A stretch of 64,000 nucleotides of DNA from Campanula takesimana (taxonomy: Eukaryota; Streptophyta; Magnoliopsida; Asterales; Campanulaceae). Positions 8,946-21,035 of the stretch are shown piece by piece; position 1 is the stretch's first letter, and each line of letters begins with the position of its first letter. Location: contig JAOWBW010000356.1 of the NCBI GenBank assembly GCA_026119855.1, positions 1,054,001 to 1,118,000 on the forward strand, in the 5' to 3' direction. The position numbers and the translations under genes are program-made. The notes under the pieces are model-generated. The model had not been told where the DNA came from and did not search any database. It saw only the letters and a list, made by a program, of their open reading frames with translations.

Positions 8946-10217
8946 TGATGTAGTAGTATGCACAAAAAATGATAAAATCCACATAGACTTGAAGGGAAAA
9001 CAAGTTGAAAAGTAAACTAAAAACAAAATAAGTAACAACCGGGGTTTTGTTTGAAATAAACTAATTAAACCTAATCATGCAAAAAATTAAACTAACATAT
9101 AAAAGCAAGATTTAAATCAAAATTATTAAAGTGATTCACAGATTGAGTTCACAAATACTTTTACTCTGTGCTATACTCCTAATAACAAAATCAATCGCAT
9201 TCTTGGGTTCGTTCACAAAAGTAAGAATTGGGATGGTTCGGTCGCAAGATTGCAATTATACTATTTCTATCAAATTATACTTTGCTATCACGTCCATATA
9301 ATTTTCCAATAACTCATGAAGTATTTAAGAACATGTGAACCTAGATCCTTTTAATTTCAATCACGGTCTCAATTGAATCTAATTATCAAAATAGTTGTCA
9401 ATGTATCAATGTCCGAGCCACTGTAACAATAGATACCCAAAAATTCTAAAGTCAATTTATATCTAACATATAATTAAAACTAAAGAATTTAGAATGAAAA
9501 ATATTTTGATAAACAAGAATAAGAAAGAAATGGAAGAATTAAATCAATAGCATAGAGTTTAGTATTTGCTACATCCAATCCATGAATCTAATAACTTAGC
9601 TACTCATAATCAAAACAAAAAAAACAAGAAAAATAATAAAGAACATCAAAACCTGGAATTGAATTGATGAAAATCCTTGTTACAATCTTGAATTCTTGAA
9701 TAAAAGCATAAAGCATCAGAAAACTAATGGCTGCTGGAGTTTTGTATTTATACAAGGGTATATAGGGTTACAAAAAGGAAAACCAGTCAAAATCCTCGTG
9801 AAATTAGGAAACTGAATATTTTGACATGTCAACACTGTGCGGCTGCCCACTTTAGGGTGTGTGGTCGCCCATTCTATCAGGTCTGAGTCTGGGCTTTTGG
9901 TCTTGGAGGACTGTGCGGCCGCCCTGTGCGGTCGCCCTCTTGACCTGAGAAGAAATTGGGCCTTTTTAATAAAAGTGTGCGACCGCCCACTTTTCTGTTC
10001 TGCTCTATCTCTTCTTTTCTTTTCCTTTCTTGGCTCAACTTCGTCTCCATACATTCCTTGACGTCCATTGAGTCCCAAAACATCACAATTAATACTTATT
10101 CCCTGTCTAAACATATATCTCCACAAAAACCATTAAAAACACCATAATCTCAAGAATCGAACACAAATTATCTTTGGTAGCATATCAATTAGATGTGTAG
10201 AAACACATCTATCAACA
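8946..10217 (-). repeat. LTR-like block with TATA box and GC-word cluster
   Basis: This is non-coding. The right end (TCAACA at 10217) abuts a MITE that is abruptly truncated there, supporting an element boundary; the left end (TGATGTAG at 8946) is tentative. A minus-strand TATA box (GTATAAATAC, 9744-9753) has GC-rich words (GTGCGGTCGCC and relatives) about 85-240 bp upstream at 9837-9990. No coding remnant is attached. Superfamily is uncertain. Confidence 0.45.
9837..9990. repeat. GC-rich palindromic word cluster (GCGGTCGCC type)
   Basis: Five variants of G(T/C)GCGGTCGCCC, including GTGCGGCCGCCC and GTGCGACCGCCC, are spread over about 150 bp of otherwise AT-rich DNA, upstream of the minus-strand TATA box at 9744-9753. 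Confidence 0.8.
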
Positions 10218-10394
10218 ATCTATTTATTTAAATTAAATTTTAAAAATTGTTATTGATAAATCACTTAAAAATTTATCAATAACAATTTAAAATTTTCATT
10301 TAGATGAATAACTGATACTAATGTTTAATTAAAATTTAGTTGTATTGATTATTAAAAATCAAGTGGGACCATATTTAAAAAAGGATGAATGTAG
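10218..10394. mobile_element. 5'-truncated Stowaway-like MITE
   Basis: A long AT-rich hairpin (arms ATTGTTATTGATAAAT and its complement, about 10243-10284) and a right end of the GATGAATGTAG|TA type. It resembles the complete MITE at 23403-23652 along its right part. The left end is missing where the LTR-like block at 8946-10217 abuts it. Confidence 0.55.
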
Positions 10395-10558
10395 TACTAA
10401 ATTTATTATTGTTTTTTTTTTTCGAAAGCTACTAAATTTATTATTGTTAAATAAATAGAAAGATTTATTTTTATAGGACTTTAAACCCAACGATTTGTTA
10501 GTAAAATTATTAGCTTACTACTCTTTCCGTTCTAGAGTATATGTTCACCCTTCTATTT

Positions 10559-12709
10559 GAGCCCAAATCCTCTGTCCCCCTTTTTATGTACCACCAATAG
10601 TACCACCAATTAATTTAAGACAGCTGGCCCTTTTTTTCCAGCATTTAACCTTCGTTAGTTAACGGAATGGGAAGCAAATATTCAATCCCCCGGTTTCCTA
10701 ACCCTCTTAGAATTGATACGTCGACACAAGTTTTTGCAGACGAAGAAACTCTTCTCCTTCCTCCTCTGATCGGAAATCGCTTCATCTCTGCTTTGCATCA
10801 CCTGTTAGAACCTCTCCACTAACGAAGAACTTCAAACCTTTTATTATATGCAAGTGTATTGGCTGTAAGTTTCTTTACTTCATTAAATCTTACAGTAACA
10901 TTTGATATATGTAGCATGATATATATGCTTGCCTTCTATGCTCTTACAATGAACCTGGAAAAAAAAAAGTGCAGATTTCTCTGAGTGTAGCATTATACAA
11001 CTTGCAAATAAGTGTATTGGATGTAAATATTTTTTTTTTAGAAGTCAAAATTTAATTCTAGTTTCATTATCTATCTCATGATCATTGGGTTTTTATTTAC
11101 TTTAATATGTGAATTATGTTTATGACTTATATTCTTGTTCTCTTTTAATGTGTATACTTTATGTTTCAGCTTTCTAGTTTTCAATGAAGGAATCGAGTGC
11201 TATAGACGATTCATCAAGCCAGAGCCAAAAACAAACATTTGGGTTTAATAGCAGTTAGTTTGGTTACCATTATGAAGACTAAATGTTGGATTTAAGTATT
11301 AGATGGCAGGCATATGGAGGCTAATTATATGGGATCTCTCATTGCCAAATAGCCACTCATGAGATTCAAGCAACATCAGCATCAACATTGTTTTCATGTT
11401 CTACACCATGTCCCCGTTCTTAACCAGCCATCATTCACTTTCCTCTTTAGCAATGATGTGGTTTATTAGAATTTCATAGAAACAGCAGAATGGATCGAAA
11501 TAATTTATATAGGATACTATATCCTTCTTTTTGGTTTTGTGTTTTGGAAAATTGTCAATGTAAACGGAATTTGTATCTGGAATGTTTCAAGTACAGGTGA
11601 TTGCTTATTAAACTTTATGTTAGCTAGTTAGTGATAAGGACATCATTTCAGTGCGAGAAAAAGTGGTGTTTTGTTACTCGCCCTGTCCCCAAATGAGCTT
11701 CCTATTTGTTATTTTTTATTGTCCCAAAAACTTCTTTCTATTTCTACAATTTGGGCTTAAAAGGGCATAGACAAAACATAGCTAGTGAAGCAAGCGTTTA
11801 TATCCTTAAAAAAATTGAATAGATAAATGTATGTAAAAATTATTTTGGGATGGCGGGAGTATGTTTTTAACAGTAGGGACAAACACAAAAATGTATATTG
11901 TTGATTCTAAAAGCAGTGGCATTGATATGGTGTTCTCTTGTAAAAGGATCACATAACATTTACAACTTCAAAGGGTATGGGCAAATTTGAATTTACGTGC
12001 AAAACAGTAAGAGAAAACAGGAAATTATCTTGTAATGCAGACTAAAACAACAATGGAGGCCCAAGTTCAATATGAACTGCATTTCTTTGATGCTTCATTG
12101 AGAGAGATGATTTTTTGCACCAATCGAGAGTAATTGTTTGCTTCATTAGAATCCATGTTACATATCCATCTTAGATGAGTTTTCCTGTGGAATGGTGAAT
12201 AATTAAGTGAACAAGAAATGTAGTCCATAATCAAAGCGAATCTCAGCTCGCTTGAAGAAATCGTAAATGGAGAGGTTCTCGCCGGAGACGCAACAGAGAA
12301 ATTCTGGTGAAAAGTTTTCGGTCATGGGACCTAGGTCGAAAACTTGCGTCGACGTATTGAATCTGACTCCAAAGACGATTAGGAAATTGGGATCTCCATG
12401 GAAATTTTGATGACAATTTTTTGAAGTTCTTCGTTAGTGGAGAGGTTCTAGCAGGTGATGCAAAGCAGAGGTCTGGGTGAAGATGAAGCGATTTCCAATC
12501 AGAGGAGGAAGGAGAAGAGTTTCTTCGTCTGCAAAAACTTGTGTCGACGTATCAAATTCTAAGAGGGTTAGGAAACCGGGGGATTGAATATTGCTTCCCA
12601 TTCCGTTAACTAACGAAGGTTAAATGCTGGAAAAAAAAGGGCCAGCTGTCTTAAATTAATGGGTGGTACATATTGGTGGTACATAAAAGGGGACAGAGGA
12701 TTTGAGCTC
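10559..12709. mobile_element. Non-autonomous TIR-MULE
   Basis: The termini (GAGCCCAAATCCTCTGTCCC and its near-complement) begin long inverted repeats at 10559-10836 and 12420-12709, roughly 95% alike by eye. The 9-bp target duplication CTTCTATTT (10550-10558 and 12710-12718) is perfect, as expected for Mutator-like elements. A diverged partial copy of the right TIR lies just inside it at about 12262-12415. The interior has no transposase. A possible short transcript unit is visible: a GTAAGT donor near 10865, a TTTCAG acceptor near 11169 and a 24-residue ORF (11184-11258, starting MKESSAIDDS). A Stowaway MITE is nested at 11677-11859. Confidence 0.85.
11677..11859. mobile_element. Stowaway-like MITE inside the MULE
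   Basis: The left end is CTCGCCCTGTCCCCAAATGA and the right end complements CTCCCGCCATCCCAAAATAA. Both are flanked by TA dinucleotides. Confidence 0.65.
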
Positions 12710-12954
12710 CTTCTATTTACACGTAGATTAAGAATGGTGGAAGTGATGTAAATATTGTGAGTATAAAAGTAAAGTATGAGAGAGAATGAGTGGGAATGAA
12801 TAGTAAGTTGATTGGTGGTGTGAGTATAAAAGTAAGTAGAAGAGAGAATGAGTGAGAGGAATAGTAAATATTTTTTACCATTTTAGGAAGTGAACATATA
12901 CCCCGGGACAGACTAAAAAGGAAAAGTGGACATATACTTTAGAACAGAGAGAGT

Positions 12955-13485
12955 ATTATTTAGTTGTTTTAAGACGTAAATTAGGAAGTTAAAACTACCC
13001 ATGGTCATTTAAAACCTCACAGACATGATGTTGGACTGAAAATTTTAACTGGTGGATTAATAGTTGTAAATAACTGACCGACTGATAATTTAGAGTGCTA
13101 CTATACATACCCGTACAATTGCTAAATAAACTCGCAATTAATATTTTTTCAAAAATATCATTAATCAAAATATCGATACTAACCCTCTAGTAAATACACC
13201 CATAATTTTCGGTCGATGTGGCTGAACAAAATAGTGATTTTACCGAATGAACAAAATAATAAGGTTTGGTCGTGCTTGCTGAACAAAGTACAAACGTTTG
13301 GTTTACGTTGGCCAAACATCAATAAAATGTTCGGTTGACCATAGCCGAACAAGACAGTCGGGAATTTCTAAAGTTTTTTGCAAAATTTGAACTATAACTG
13401 AACAAAAAAAAATATTTTGACGCGTAATAATGTTAAAGTAGATGAAGAAACATATATTCAACTATACTATTGAGAGAAAAACTTA
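12955..13485. other. AT-rich intergenic sequence
   Basis: No gene is seen. Between about 13210 and 13360, the words GAACAAA and TTCGGT/GCCGAAC recur in several loosely spaced copies and can form weak hairpins. It is probably an old repeat. Confidence 0.5.
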
Positions 13486-13744
13486 CTCCCTCTGTCTCTA
13501 AATGAGTGTTCATTTTCAAGAAATTTTTGTCCCAAAATGAGTGTCTTTTTCGAATATAACTTTGTCCCTAAATGTTTTTTTTTTCGAATTTTTTTTCACC
13601 GGTTTTTTTATACGTACAAAACTAAATGTTTGGAAAGGAGATTACAAATATATATGAATCTTTGCCACCAAATTGTTCAAAAAGTTGAGATTTTCAGATG
13701 TCTGTTAAAATAAAATTTGGACACTCATTTAAGGATAGAGGTAG
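13486..13744. mobile_element. Stowaway MITE, family A copy 1
   Basis: Ends CTCCCTCTGTCTCTAAATGA and the complement of CTACCTCTATCCTTAAATGA, flanked by TA. The internal text (TTTTCACCGG, then TTGGAAAGGAGATTACAA) matches the copies at 32666-32922 and 33758-34014. Confidence 0.8.
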
Positions 13745-14396
13745 TATATTTTTTTTTGTCAAATCGGATATTAACTTCACAAATGAGACTTTGCCCTAAA
13801 TCTTGTATGATTTTCTTTGTTGATTTGCCTCTCAACAATGCAAAGCCTTAAATTAATTGCCCTGAAAATGAAGTGGGTTTGGAGAAATTGAGGAGGAATG
13901 TGAGTCTAGGTTGAAAGGTACTCACAGAAAATGGGACTGTAGGATGTGTTCTCGTGCATGTTTTGTGAGGAGGAGATTGCGATGGGAATGTGGGTGTGGT
14001 TTATTAATTTAAGTGGATGCAATATTATGGGTTTAAAAAGGGTAATATTGGAAAAAGAGATGTTGTATCTAGTGTTTAGTGGATAATTGTTTTGGATAGA
14101 CATAATATTGTGGGTTTATTCAGCAAATGTGCGGGTGTGAATAGTAGCGTTCTAATTTTATTCTAATTTTAATGCCCTAAAAACTTTGTAGTAAGAGGAA
14201 AACAAAACTTGCTCATATTTCTCGAACACTTACTTTAATAAAGCATCACAATATATGCAGACACATCAAAATTGTAGACAAAATTATCAAGTGGTAGTGG
14301 GCCATAAGATTCACAATATTGGGCCGAATCAATTTACGCTCTACGTGGTTAACAAACTTCAAACATTACAACATCAAAATCAAGACAACATTGTAG
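13745..14396. other. Intergenic sequence and edge of an older element
   Basis: I recognise no gene. The last ~60 bases, up to the target site at 14397, may continue the old Copia pol remnant that resumes at 21426, since Copia-2 inserted between them. Confidence 0.35.
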
Positions 14397-14401
14397 ACAT
14401 G

Positions 14402-14788
14402 TGTAAACTTTAGAGGGATATGAATCACTTACTTGATTGATTCTTGTTCGGAAGCGTGAATCGATACCATGGATTTTGATCACCGAATTGAACTTGGTAC
14501 AATACTTCGCAACGTAGGTCGGGAGCGAAATCACGAACGGAAATCACCCACAAATTCACAACACTTGTTTGCTTTGTTGATCAGCCATGGATAGGGAGAG
14601 AGAGCAAAAAAACGAAGGAGGAAGGGACTCCAGTTTATGCGTCGTGTTCTCAAAAAACGTTTAACTTCCCGTAACCTCTCGTGCAGTTATTTGGAATTCC
14701 CCGTGTGTTTTATATTTATTGTAAAACACAAATGGGCTGGGAATTGGTTTTGGGCCAAGCCATCTTGGGCGGGCCATTAATTCCAACA
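14402..14788 (-). repeat. 3' LTR of Copia-2
   Basis: 387 bp, TGTAAAC to CCAACA. A minus-strand TATA-like ATATAAAACAC lies near 14708-14720. It matches the 5' LTR except for three substitutions and one 2-bp indel. Confidence 0.92.
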
Positions 14789-14798
14789 TCTCCCACTC

Positions 14799-15829
14799 GC
14801 ACACGATGGCCTTGTTATCCATGGTCTATCATTCAAGCAAATGTGTCGTGTGACCAACGAGCGTGCATGTACGTGGTAGCTTTTAGATTATGCACCCGTT
14901 AGGCATGACATAATAGCTACGGCCACTACAAGTTCACCATTGACTCGTTATACCCCAGACTAATTTGATTAAACCAAGTCCAAGCATACCTTGGTCCCTT
15001 TAAGGCTATATTTTACTTTTACGATCGTAAAGTGTTTATAGTTATGTCCGTGACATAACTGGTCGACCTATAAACACAATCATCAGGCATAATCAAACTT
15101 GTCTTCCTTTCCCACTTATCACTTTTAGATCATTAAGGCAATCGCTTTCCTAGACATGTACCATCCAGCCGAATTAGTTCATAGCTCTAGGTAGCATGCT
15201 AAAGTAGCAGACATTGACTTAATACCTTTTAAGTATAGTTGAAAGTCACATAGGGTATCATGCCCATATAATGGCATTTTAGAGACTTCACACAATGAGC
15301 AAGAGGGACATGTTGCTCATTTCTCTTGGTCAATGCACACTTGTTACTAAAACAAGTGCTACAGTGGTATAACTCCTTCAAGGAGCGTATGTTTACCCAC
15401 TGTACAGATATTTAGTTCGAAGACTCTTCTTAATCCCCAACTATTTATATCTGGCCCGTCTTAGATTTCCAGACATATGAGAAGTGTCTTGTTTCTCATG
15501 CGGTCTTCACTTTGACCTTATCTTGATTTTCATCAAGTCGACATATGTTTACGTAATGTACCTAGCATACTCCTTTGGTATCTCAAGTATCATTGTCTCA
15601 TCTCAGCTTGCTTTCGTGGCTCCTGAGGCGGTTACTCGTATGAGAGAGTTAACCTTTGTCTGGTGACATACTCTTATATAGTGTAATGTATGTGTCAATA
15701 TAATAGAACAAATTATTTATACATCTCAAGAATATAAACTTGATATTCATCAGAAAGTGCATAAACAAATATAGTTCCACAAACGTAGTTCAAACTGAAG
15801 TAAAAAAAACTTGTTTTCCTTAAGTACAT
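14799..15829 (-). other. 3' untranslated region of Copia-2
   Basis: About 1 kb between the RNase H terminus and the polypurine tract. No conserved coding sequence is seen on either strand. Confidence 0.6.
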
Positions 15830-16051
15830 CTACACCCTTCGAAGACCCATAACCCTAACATGACTTAGAAAGACATCTCTAGCAAGGGGCTTAGTCATAG
15901 GGTCAGCTACCATCATATTAGTAGAAATGTACTCTAATGTTACTTCATTACTTGCTATAGTCTCTCGAATGTAGTTATTCCTTAGATCAATGTGTTGGTT
16001 CTTCCATGATACTTTGGATCTTTCGTGAGGCAATGGACGCTTGATTGTCAC
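15830..16051 (-). pseudogene. Copia-2 RNase H C-terminal fragment
   Basis: The fragment shows QHIDLRNNYIRE and ADPMTKPLARDVF, the terminal motifs of Copia RNase H, ending MGLRRV. It is out of frame with the preceding RT-RNase H fragment; reading the region requires at least one further frameshift near 16025-16045. Confidence 0.8.
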
Positions 16052-16115
16052 AATAAACTGTCACGGGGTCAGATGTACGATCGACCACTCCAAGATCCTC
16101 CATGAACCTCTTCAA

Positions 16116-17417
16116 CTAAACAGCCTCTTGAACAGCTCTTGTGCATGCAGTGAATTCAGCTTCCATGGTATAGAGAGATACACTTGTTTGCTTCTTGCTA
16201 TTCCACATGATAGCTCCGTTATTAAGCAAGAATACATAACCCGATGTAGACTTTCGGTTATCATTATCTCCTCCCCAATCAGCATCACTATAACCAACTA
16301 TCCGTGAGTTGGATCCTTGATAACACAACATGTAGTCGACAGTTCCTTTTAGATAACGTAATATCTTTTTGACTGCTCCCCAGTGTGCTCTTCCAGGATT
16401 AGATTGATAACGACTAACCATGCCAACTGCGAAAGCTAAATCTGGACGAGTACACATGACTGCATACATTAACTTTCCAATGGCACTGCGATATGGAACT
16501 CTAGACATCTTATTCTTTTCTTCCTCAGTCTTAGGGCAATCATCAAGACTCAACTTTTCATTCTTAGCCATAGGAGTGTTAAGGGGTTTGCATTGAAGCA
16601 TACCAAAGTGTTCAAGAACTTGTTTAAGGTAAGTCTCTTGAGACAAACCAAGGAGTCTTTCGGAACGTTTCCGATAGATTCGAATACCCAGTACGAATTC
16701 AGCTTCACCCATGTCCTTCATCTCGAAATTTGAGGACAACCACTTCTTAGTGGCTTTCAACAACTCCAGATTGTTTCCAGCTATTAAGATATCATCCACA
16801 TAAAGTGAAAGGATAACAAAATCACTTTTAGATCGTTTGAGATAGACACAATGATCTTCTTCGATCATTACAAATCCATCATTAATGATTGAGTGGTGAA
16901 ATCTTAAGTACCACTGCCTGGATGCTTGCTTGAGACTGTATATGGATCGTTTGAGTTTACAAATTTTTTTTTCACTTCCTTTTACAGTGAAACCCCCAGG
17001 TTGATCCATATAAATCTCTTCAATCAATTCTCCGTTGAGAAAAGCTGTTTTTACATCCATTTGATGAAGTTCTAAGTCCAAACGAGCTACAATAGCTAGA
17101 ATCAATCTCATTGAGGCAAACCTTACTACAGGAGAGAAAGTTTCCTCGTAGTTTATACCCTCTTGTTGAGTATAACCTTTAGCTACTAAGCGAGCCTTGT
17201 ATCTTTCAATGGAACCATCCACTTTGCGTTTGACTCGTAGGATCCACTTATTTCCTACAGTCTTTCGCCCTGAAGGTAAATCAACTAATTCCCAAACATT
17301 ATTGGTTTTCATTGATTCCATTTCATCATCCATTGCTTTCATCCATTTTTCACTAGTATGTGATGTGATAGCCTCTTTATAACTTCTTGGCTCATCAACA
17401 TCATGTGCATCAACCAT
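16116..17417 (-). pseudogene. Copia-2 reverse transcriptase and RNase H
   Basis: A 433-residue open segment covers the whole RVT_2 domain (KARLVAKGYTQ, QMDVKTAFLNG, and the catalytic LYVDDILIAG) and most of RNase H (SDADWGGD, TMEAEFTA). It ends at a TAG directly after AVQEAV, where Copia elements usually have tryptophan (TGG), so a single G-to-A change is the likely cause. Downstream sequence continues in frame for about 30 codons (VYCDNQASIA). Confidence 0.9.
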
Positions 17418-17503
17418 GAATGATTCATTTTCGCTGTCAAAACGACATCGAGGAATATGTCCACGCTGACTTTTACGTAAGATAGGCTCTTGAGATTCTT
17501 CTT

Positions 17504-18019
17504 CTAATGGAAGTGTGCTACTCGATGATGGATCCTCCCACTATCGTTAGGAAGGTGAGGAACTTCTTCCTCTATCTCCATTTGATGAATAGGTATTCCC
17601 ACTTCGGGTTCTTCCATTTCATAAAGTTTAATCTCTCTATCTATTTCACCCCTACTAGGGAAATCGTTTTCCAGAAATTCCACATTACGGGACTCAATTT
17701 CAGTCAAGCTTCCATCCGGTCCTTCACCTATAAATACATATCCTTTAGAGTGTTCTGAGTATCTAATGAAGATACACTTTTTACCCTTAGGACCTAACTT
17801 CCTGTGCTTATCGGAAGTGTTATGTACATAGGCTGCCGATCCCCATGGATGCAGATTTTCCAAAGCTGGTTTTCTGCCCTTCCATAATTCGTATGGGGTG
17901 GAACTTACTGATTTAGAGGGGACACGATTAAGAATATATGCGGCAGTCAGTAAAGCATCTCCCCAAAAACTTATAGGTAGATTTGCTTGTGCCATCATAG
18001 ATCTAGCCATGTCTAGCAA
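17504..18019 (-). pseudogene. Copia-2 integrase C-terminal half
   Basis: Contains the end of the integrase core (RTLLDMARSMM upstream, NLPISFWGDAL, ILNRVPSKSV) and the C-terminal region (CIFIRYSEHSKGYVF). Just upstream, a TAG (near 18050) replaces the second glutamine of the usual TPQQNG motif next to the catalytic glutamate. Confidence 0.85.
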
Positions 18020-18072
18020 TGTCCTATTCCTCCTCTCAGCAATACCGTTCTACTGTGGAGTCCTTGGAATAG

Positions 18073-18435
18073 TTAATTACCTTTCAATACCTTTTTCATC
18101 ACAAAGATCCTTGAATTGCTCAAAAAATACTCACGTCCACGGTCTGTTCTTAATTCCTTGATGCTTTTATCTAATTGATTCTCGACAAGGCAAGTATATC
18201 GTTTAAAACAATCTAATGCCTCGGACTTGTGAGAAAGTAAATAGATATGACCAACACGTGTGTAGTCATCTATGAATGTGATGAAGTATGAGGCTCCATG
18301 CCTTGCCCTCACGTTCATTGGCCCACAAATATCAGAGTGGATTAATTGCAATGGAAAAGTAGCCCTAAGTGATTTTCCAAACGGTTTTCTTGTTGCTTTC
18401 CCTGCTAGGCAACTTTCACAAGTAGGCAATAACAC
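18073..18435 (-). pseudogene. Copia-2 integrase core fragment
   Basis: Carries the integrase zinc-region end (CESCLAGKATRKPF), the first catalytic aspartate (HSDICGPM) and the second (LRTDRGREYF). It is frameshifted at both ends relative to its neighbours. Confidence 0.85.
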
Positions 18436-18439
18436 TTTG

Positions 18440-18964
18440 TTAAGCGAGCCTAATAGACCCCTCTTTTGACAACCTGTTCATTCTATCTTGTCCGATATGC
18501 CCTAAGCGAGCATGCCAAACAGATGCATCTACGTTGATGCTACTAGAAGATGCCATTAAAGAGAAACAACTTTTATCATTAAACAACGTGTGTTCAACAT
18601 CCAAAACAAGAAAACCATCAACTAGATGTCCAGAACCATAAACAACAAAACCATAACAAATGTCTACAGAAGTTCCATGGAAATTAACAGCAAATCCTAA
18701 CTTAAGAAGAACAGTAACAGACACAAGATTCCGTCGGATGTTCGGAGCGTAGAGAACATCATGTAGCAACAAATTTTGGCCTCCTCGTAGGTCTAATTGG
18801 CACGTACCAATTCCTTCTACACCAATTCTTGAGTTGTTACCAACATAAATCCACTTTGTACCCTTTGGCACTCGACGGTATTCTTGGAATGCTCCTCGGT
18901 CTCTAGTTATGTGGTCCGTGGCTCCTGAGTCTACAGTCCATAAAGGATAAGAGTCAGTGAGCAA
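18440..18964 (-). pseudogene. Copia-2 protease and GAG-pre-integrase fragment
   Basis: The aspartic protease motif is WTVDSGATDHIT near the N-terminus, followed by the conserved LYAPNIRRNLVSV and the pre-integrase VWHARLGHIG. The frame is lost just after RLSKEGS. Confidence 0.87.
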
Positions 18965-19008
18965 AGCACAACTAGAAACAAAGGTGAAATTAGAGGTAGG
19001 GCATCTTT

Positions 19009-19928
19009 TTACCTTGGCTGGCTTTTTACATTCAAAATCCAGGTGACCCAGTTTGCCACAATTGTTGCATTAGGATCAGGACAGTCACGTGCAAAATGAC
19101 CTGTCTTGCCACAATTGTAACATCTCCTCTCAACTTTGTTCTTCCCTTTGCCATTGTTCGCATTACTTTTGCGATTTTCATACTTTGCCTTCTTCGGTGC
19201 CGATCCGCTCCCGTTCCCTTTCTTTTGGTCATCACCTCTTCCACGCTTAGACCCAGAAGCTTTACTTGTACTCGCTTCAGCAGCAAACACTTGAGATGAG
19301 GATTTTGAGGCTGAAAGACGCTCATCCTCCAAGTGAGTCTGCACATCGTTAAAGGTCTTAACATGTTCATTGTGGGTGAGGTTCATCACCATGTGATCCC
19401 AGTTATTAGGAAGAGAACGGAGTACAGCTTGAACCTGTTGTTCATCTGAAAGAAAGTGCCCCGCAGACTTTAGCTCCCTTATCATGTTTGACATCGCCCT
19501 TAAGTGCTTCCTCATGGAATCATTAGGACGCTTGCTTGCGTTGTCAAACTTATAGAGAAGCTTCTTCAGCTTCGTAGCTGAAGTTCCTCCAAAATCTCTT
19601 TTAGGGCAACCCACATATCTTTGGCAACTGAATATGTCTCATATTCACACATAAGGTCATCTTACATACTGCTCAAAAGCGTGATTCGAGCCTTGCTGTT
19701 CCGCTTATTCCAAGCTTCGAACGCAACAAGATTCCTCCTATGTTCACCAGCGGTCCTTTCATCAGTCATAACAGGCTCCTCCATGGAACTTGTCAGAGTG
19801 TCAAGAACTTCTTGTTCTTCAAGGACATATTGGATCTTGCGGTGCCACATATCGTAGTTGTCACCGTCCAATTTGTCACCATGATTTAGCTCAGCAATTA
19901 TGTTCTTAACAGAGGTCATGATTAGCAA
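19009..19928 (-). pseudogene. Copia-2 gag, broken
   Basis: The N-terminal part (19662-19928) shows LDGDNYDMWHRKIQYVLEEQE, typical of Copia Gag, and ends at a TAA that probably arose from CAA. The C-terminal part (19009-19614) contains VLRSLPNNWDHMV and a CX2CX4HX4C zinc knuckle (CYNCGKTGHFARDC). A second, frameshifted knuckle-like motif follows at about 19020-19065. At least two frame breaks separate the parts. Confidence 0.87.
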
Positions 19929-21020
19929 CTACATAGAGACAATAACAAAGAGAACATTATTGACACATATACGTTTCATTACACTTTATTACAACAACAA
20001 ATGATCATTAAATTAATAATCTAACTAAGGATGCGAAACGAAAGGTCACTAAGTTCACAATCAGCTTCACATTACCAAAGTCATATCATCATCTAATCAA
20101 TCATTTTCATTGTGTAATATCTTATTTTCTCAAGAGAATACTTCTTCATCTCTTAAAGACTATTAGGTACATAATAGCAAATTGCGTAGATTTTAGCATA
20201 TAGATCACTTTATGATAAATGCTAATACTATTATGCAACACTTAACATAAGATAAATGCTTCCACTCAACAAGCAGATTTCTGATTATCATTGTTAATAT
20301 ATATCACGTAATCATTAACAAAACATAATAATCAAACTTATTTTAAGGAACATTAGGAAAATCTGGAAAATTAAACGTCTTCAGAAAATTCCAGAAAAAA
20401 TTCAGAAAATCTTAAACTGAAAAACATGACTTCTGTAATTTTTTAAGATTTTTCTGACCTCGGGAAGACCCCCAAAACAGTCCGTAAGCTTGACTGGTCA
20501 AATAGTTGACCAGAAAGTCAAAGTCAACGAAAAATTTCCAAAAAAAATTCAGAATACAGAAAACTTAAAAACTTAATTTCTGTATTATTTTCATAATTTT
20601 CCGATGTCACTAAGACCTCCAAAAATAATTAACAAGATGTAATTATTGACTTCGGGACGGAACGAGAAAAAAATTGTGTGTTATGACTGCTGCGTTTTCA
20701 TTCAGTCTAAGAAAAGAATATCAATATACTTCATGCACTCCGTACAACAAAAAGTATAATGTACAACAACACAACCATGTTCTTCGACAGTAAAAGAGAG
20801 AAAACCCTAAAATTTTGAAAAATCATAACTTCTTCATCTTTAATCCAAAAATCATGAAACAAAATTCTGTAGAAAGCTCTTTGAATCCTCTTTCAAACCA
20901 CATCAACAATTCATACAAATTCTTATAGCATGAAAAACGAAAATTAAACCCATTTAACATGATATGGAAAAAAACTCCAATCATGGCTTTCACGAAAACA
21001 TTCGAGATCAAATCCAACCC
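19929..21020 (-). other. 5' leader of Copia-2
   Basis: About 1.1 kb of AT-rich, non-coding sequence between PBS and gag. It contains repeated TTCAGAAAA/TTCCAGAAAA words near 20360-20560. No gene is seen. Confidence 0.7.
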
Positions 21021-21033
21021 AGGCTCTGATGCC
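21021..21033 (-). other. Primer binding site of Copia-2
   Basis: Minus-strand TGGCATCAGAGCC, one mismatch from the common TGGTATCAGAGCC initiator-Met primer site, 2 nt from the LTR. Confidence 0.88.
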
Positions 21034-21035
21034 AA

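Larger units (their letters stand above)
10521..12953. mobile_element. Stowaway MITE split by a MULE
   Basis: The terminal inverted repeats are CTCTTTCCGTTCTAGAGTAT on the left and the complement of CTCTCTCTGTTCTAAAGTAT on the right, each flanked by TA (10519-10520, 12954-12955), as for Tc1/mariner-derived Stowaway MITEs. Without the inserted MULE the element would be about 270 bp. Confidence 0.8.

Noticed and set aside
9716..10126. 136-codon minus-strand open frame
   Set aside because: Lies in an LTR-like block across the TATA box and GC words; no homologous motif and no coding character.
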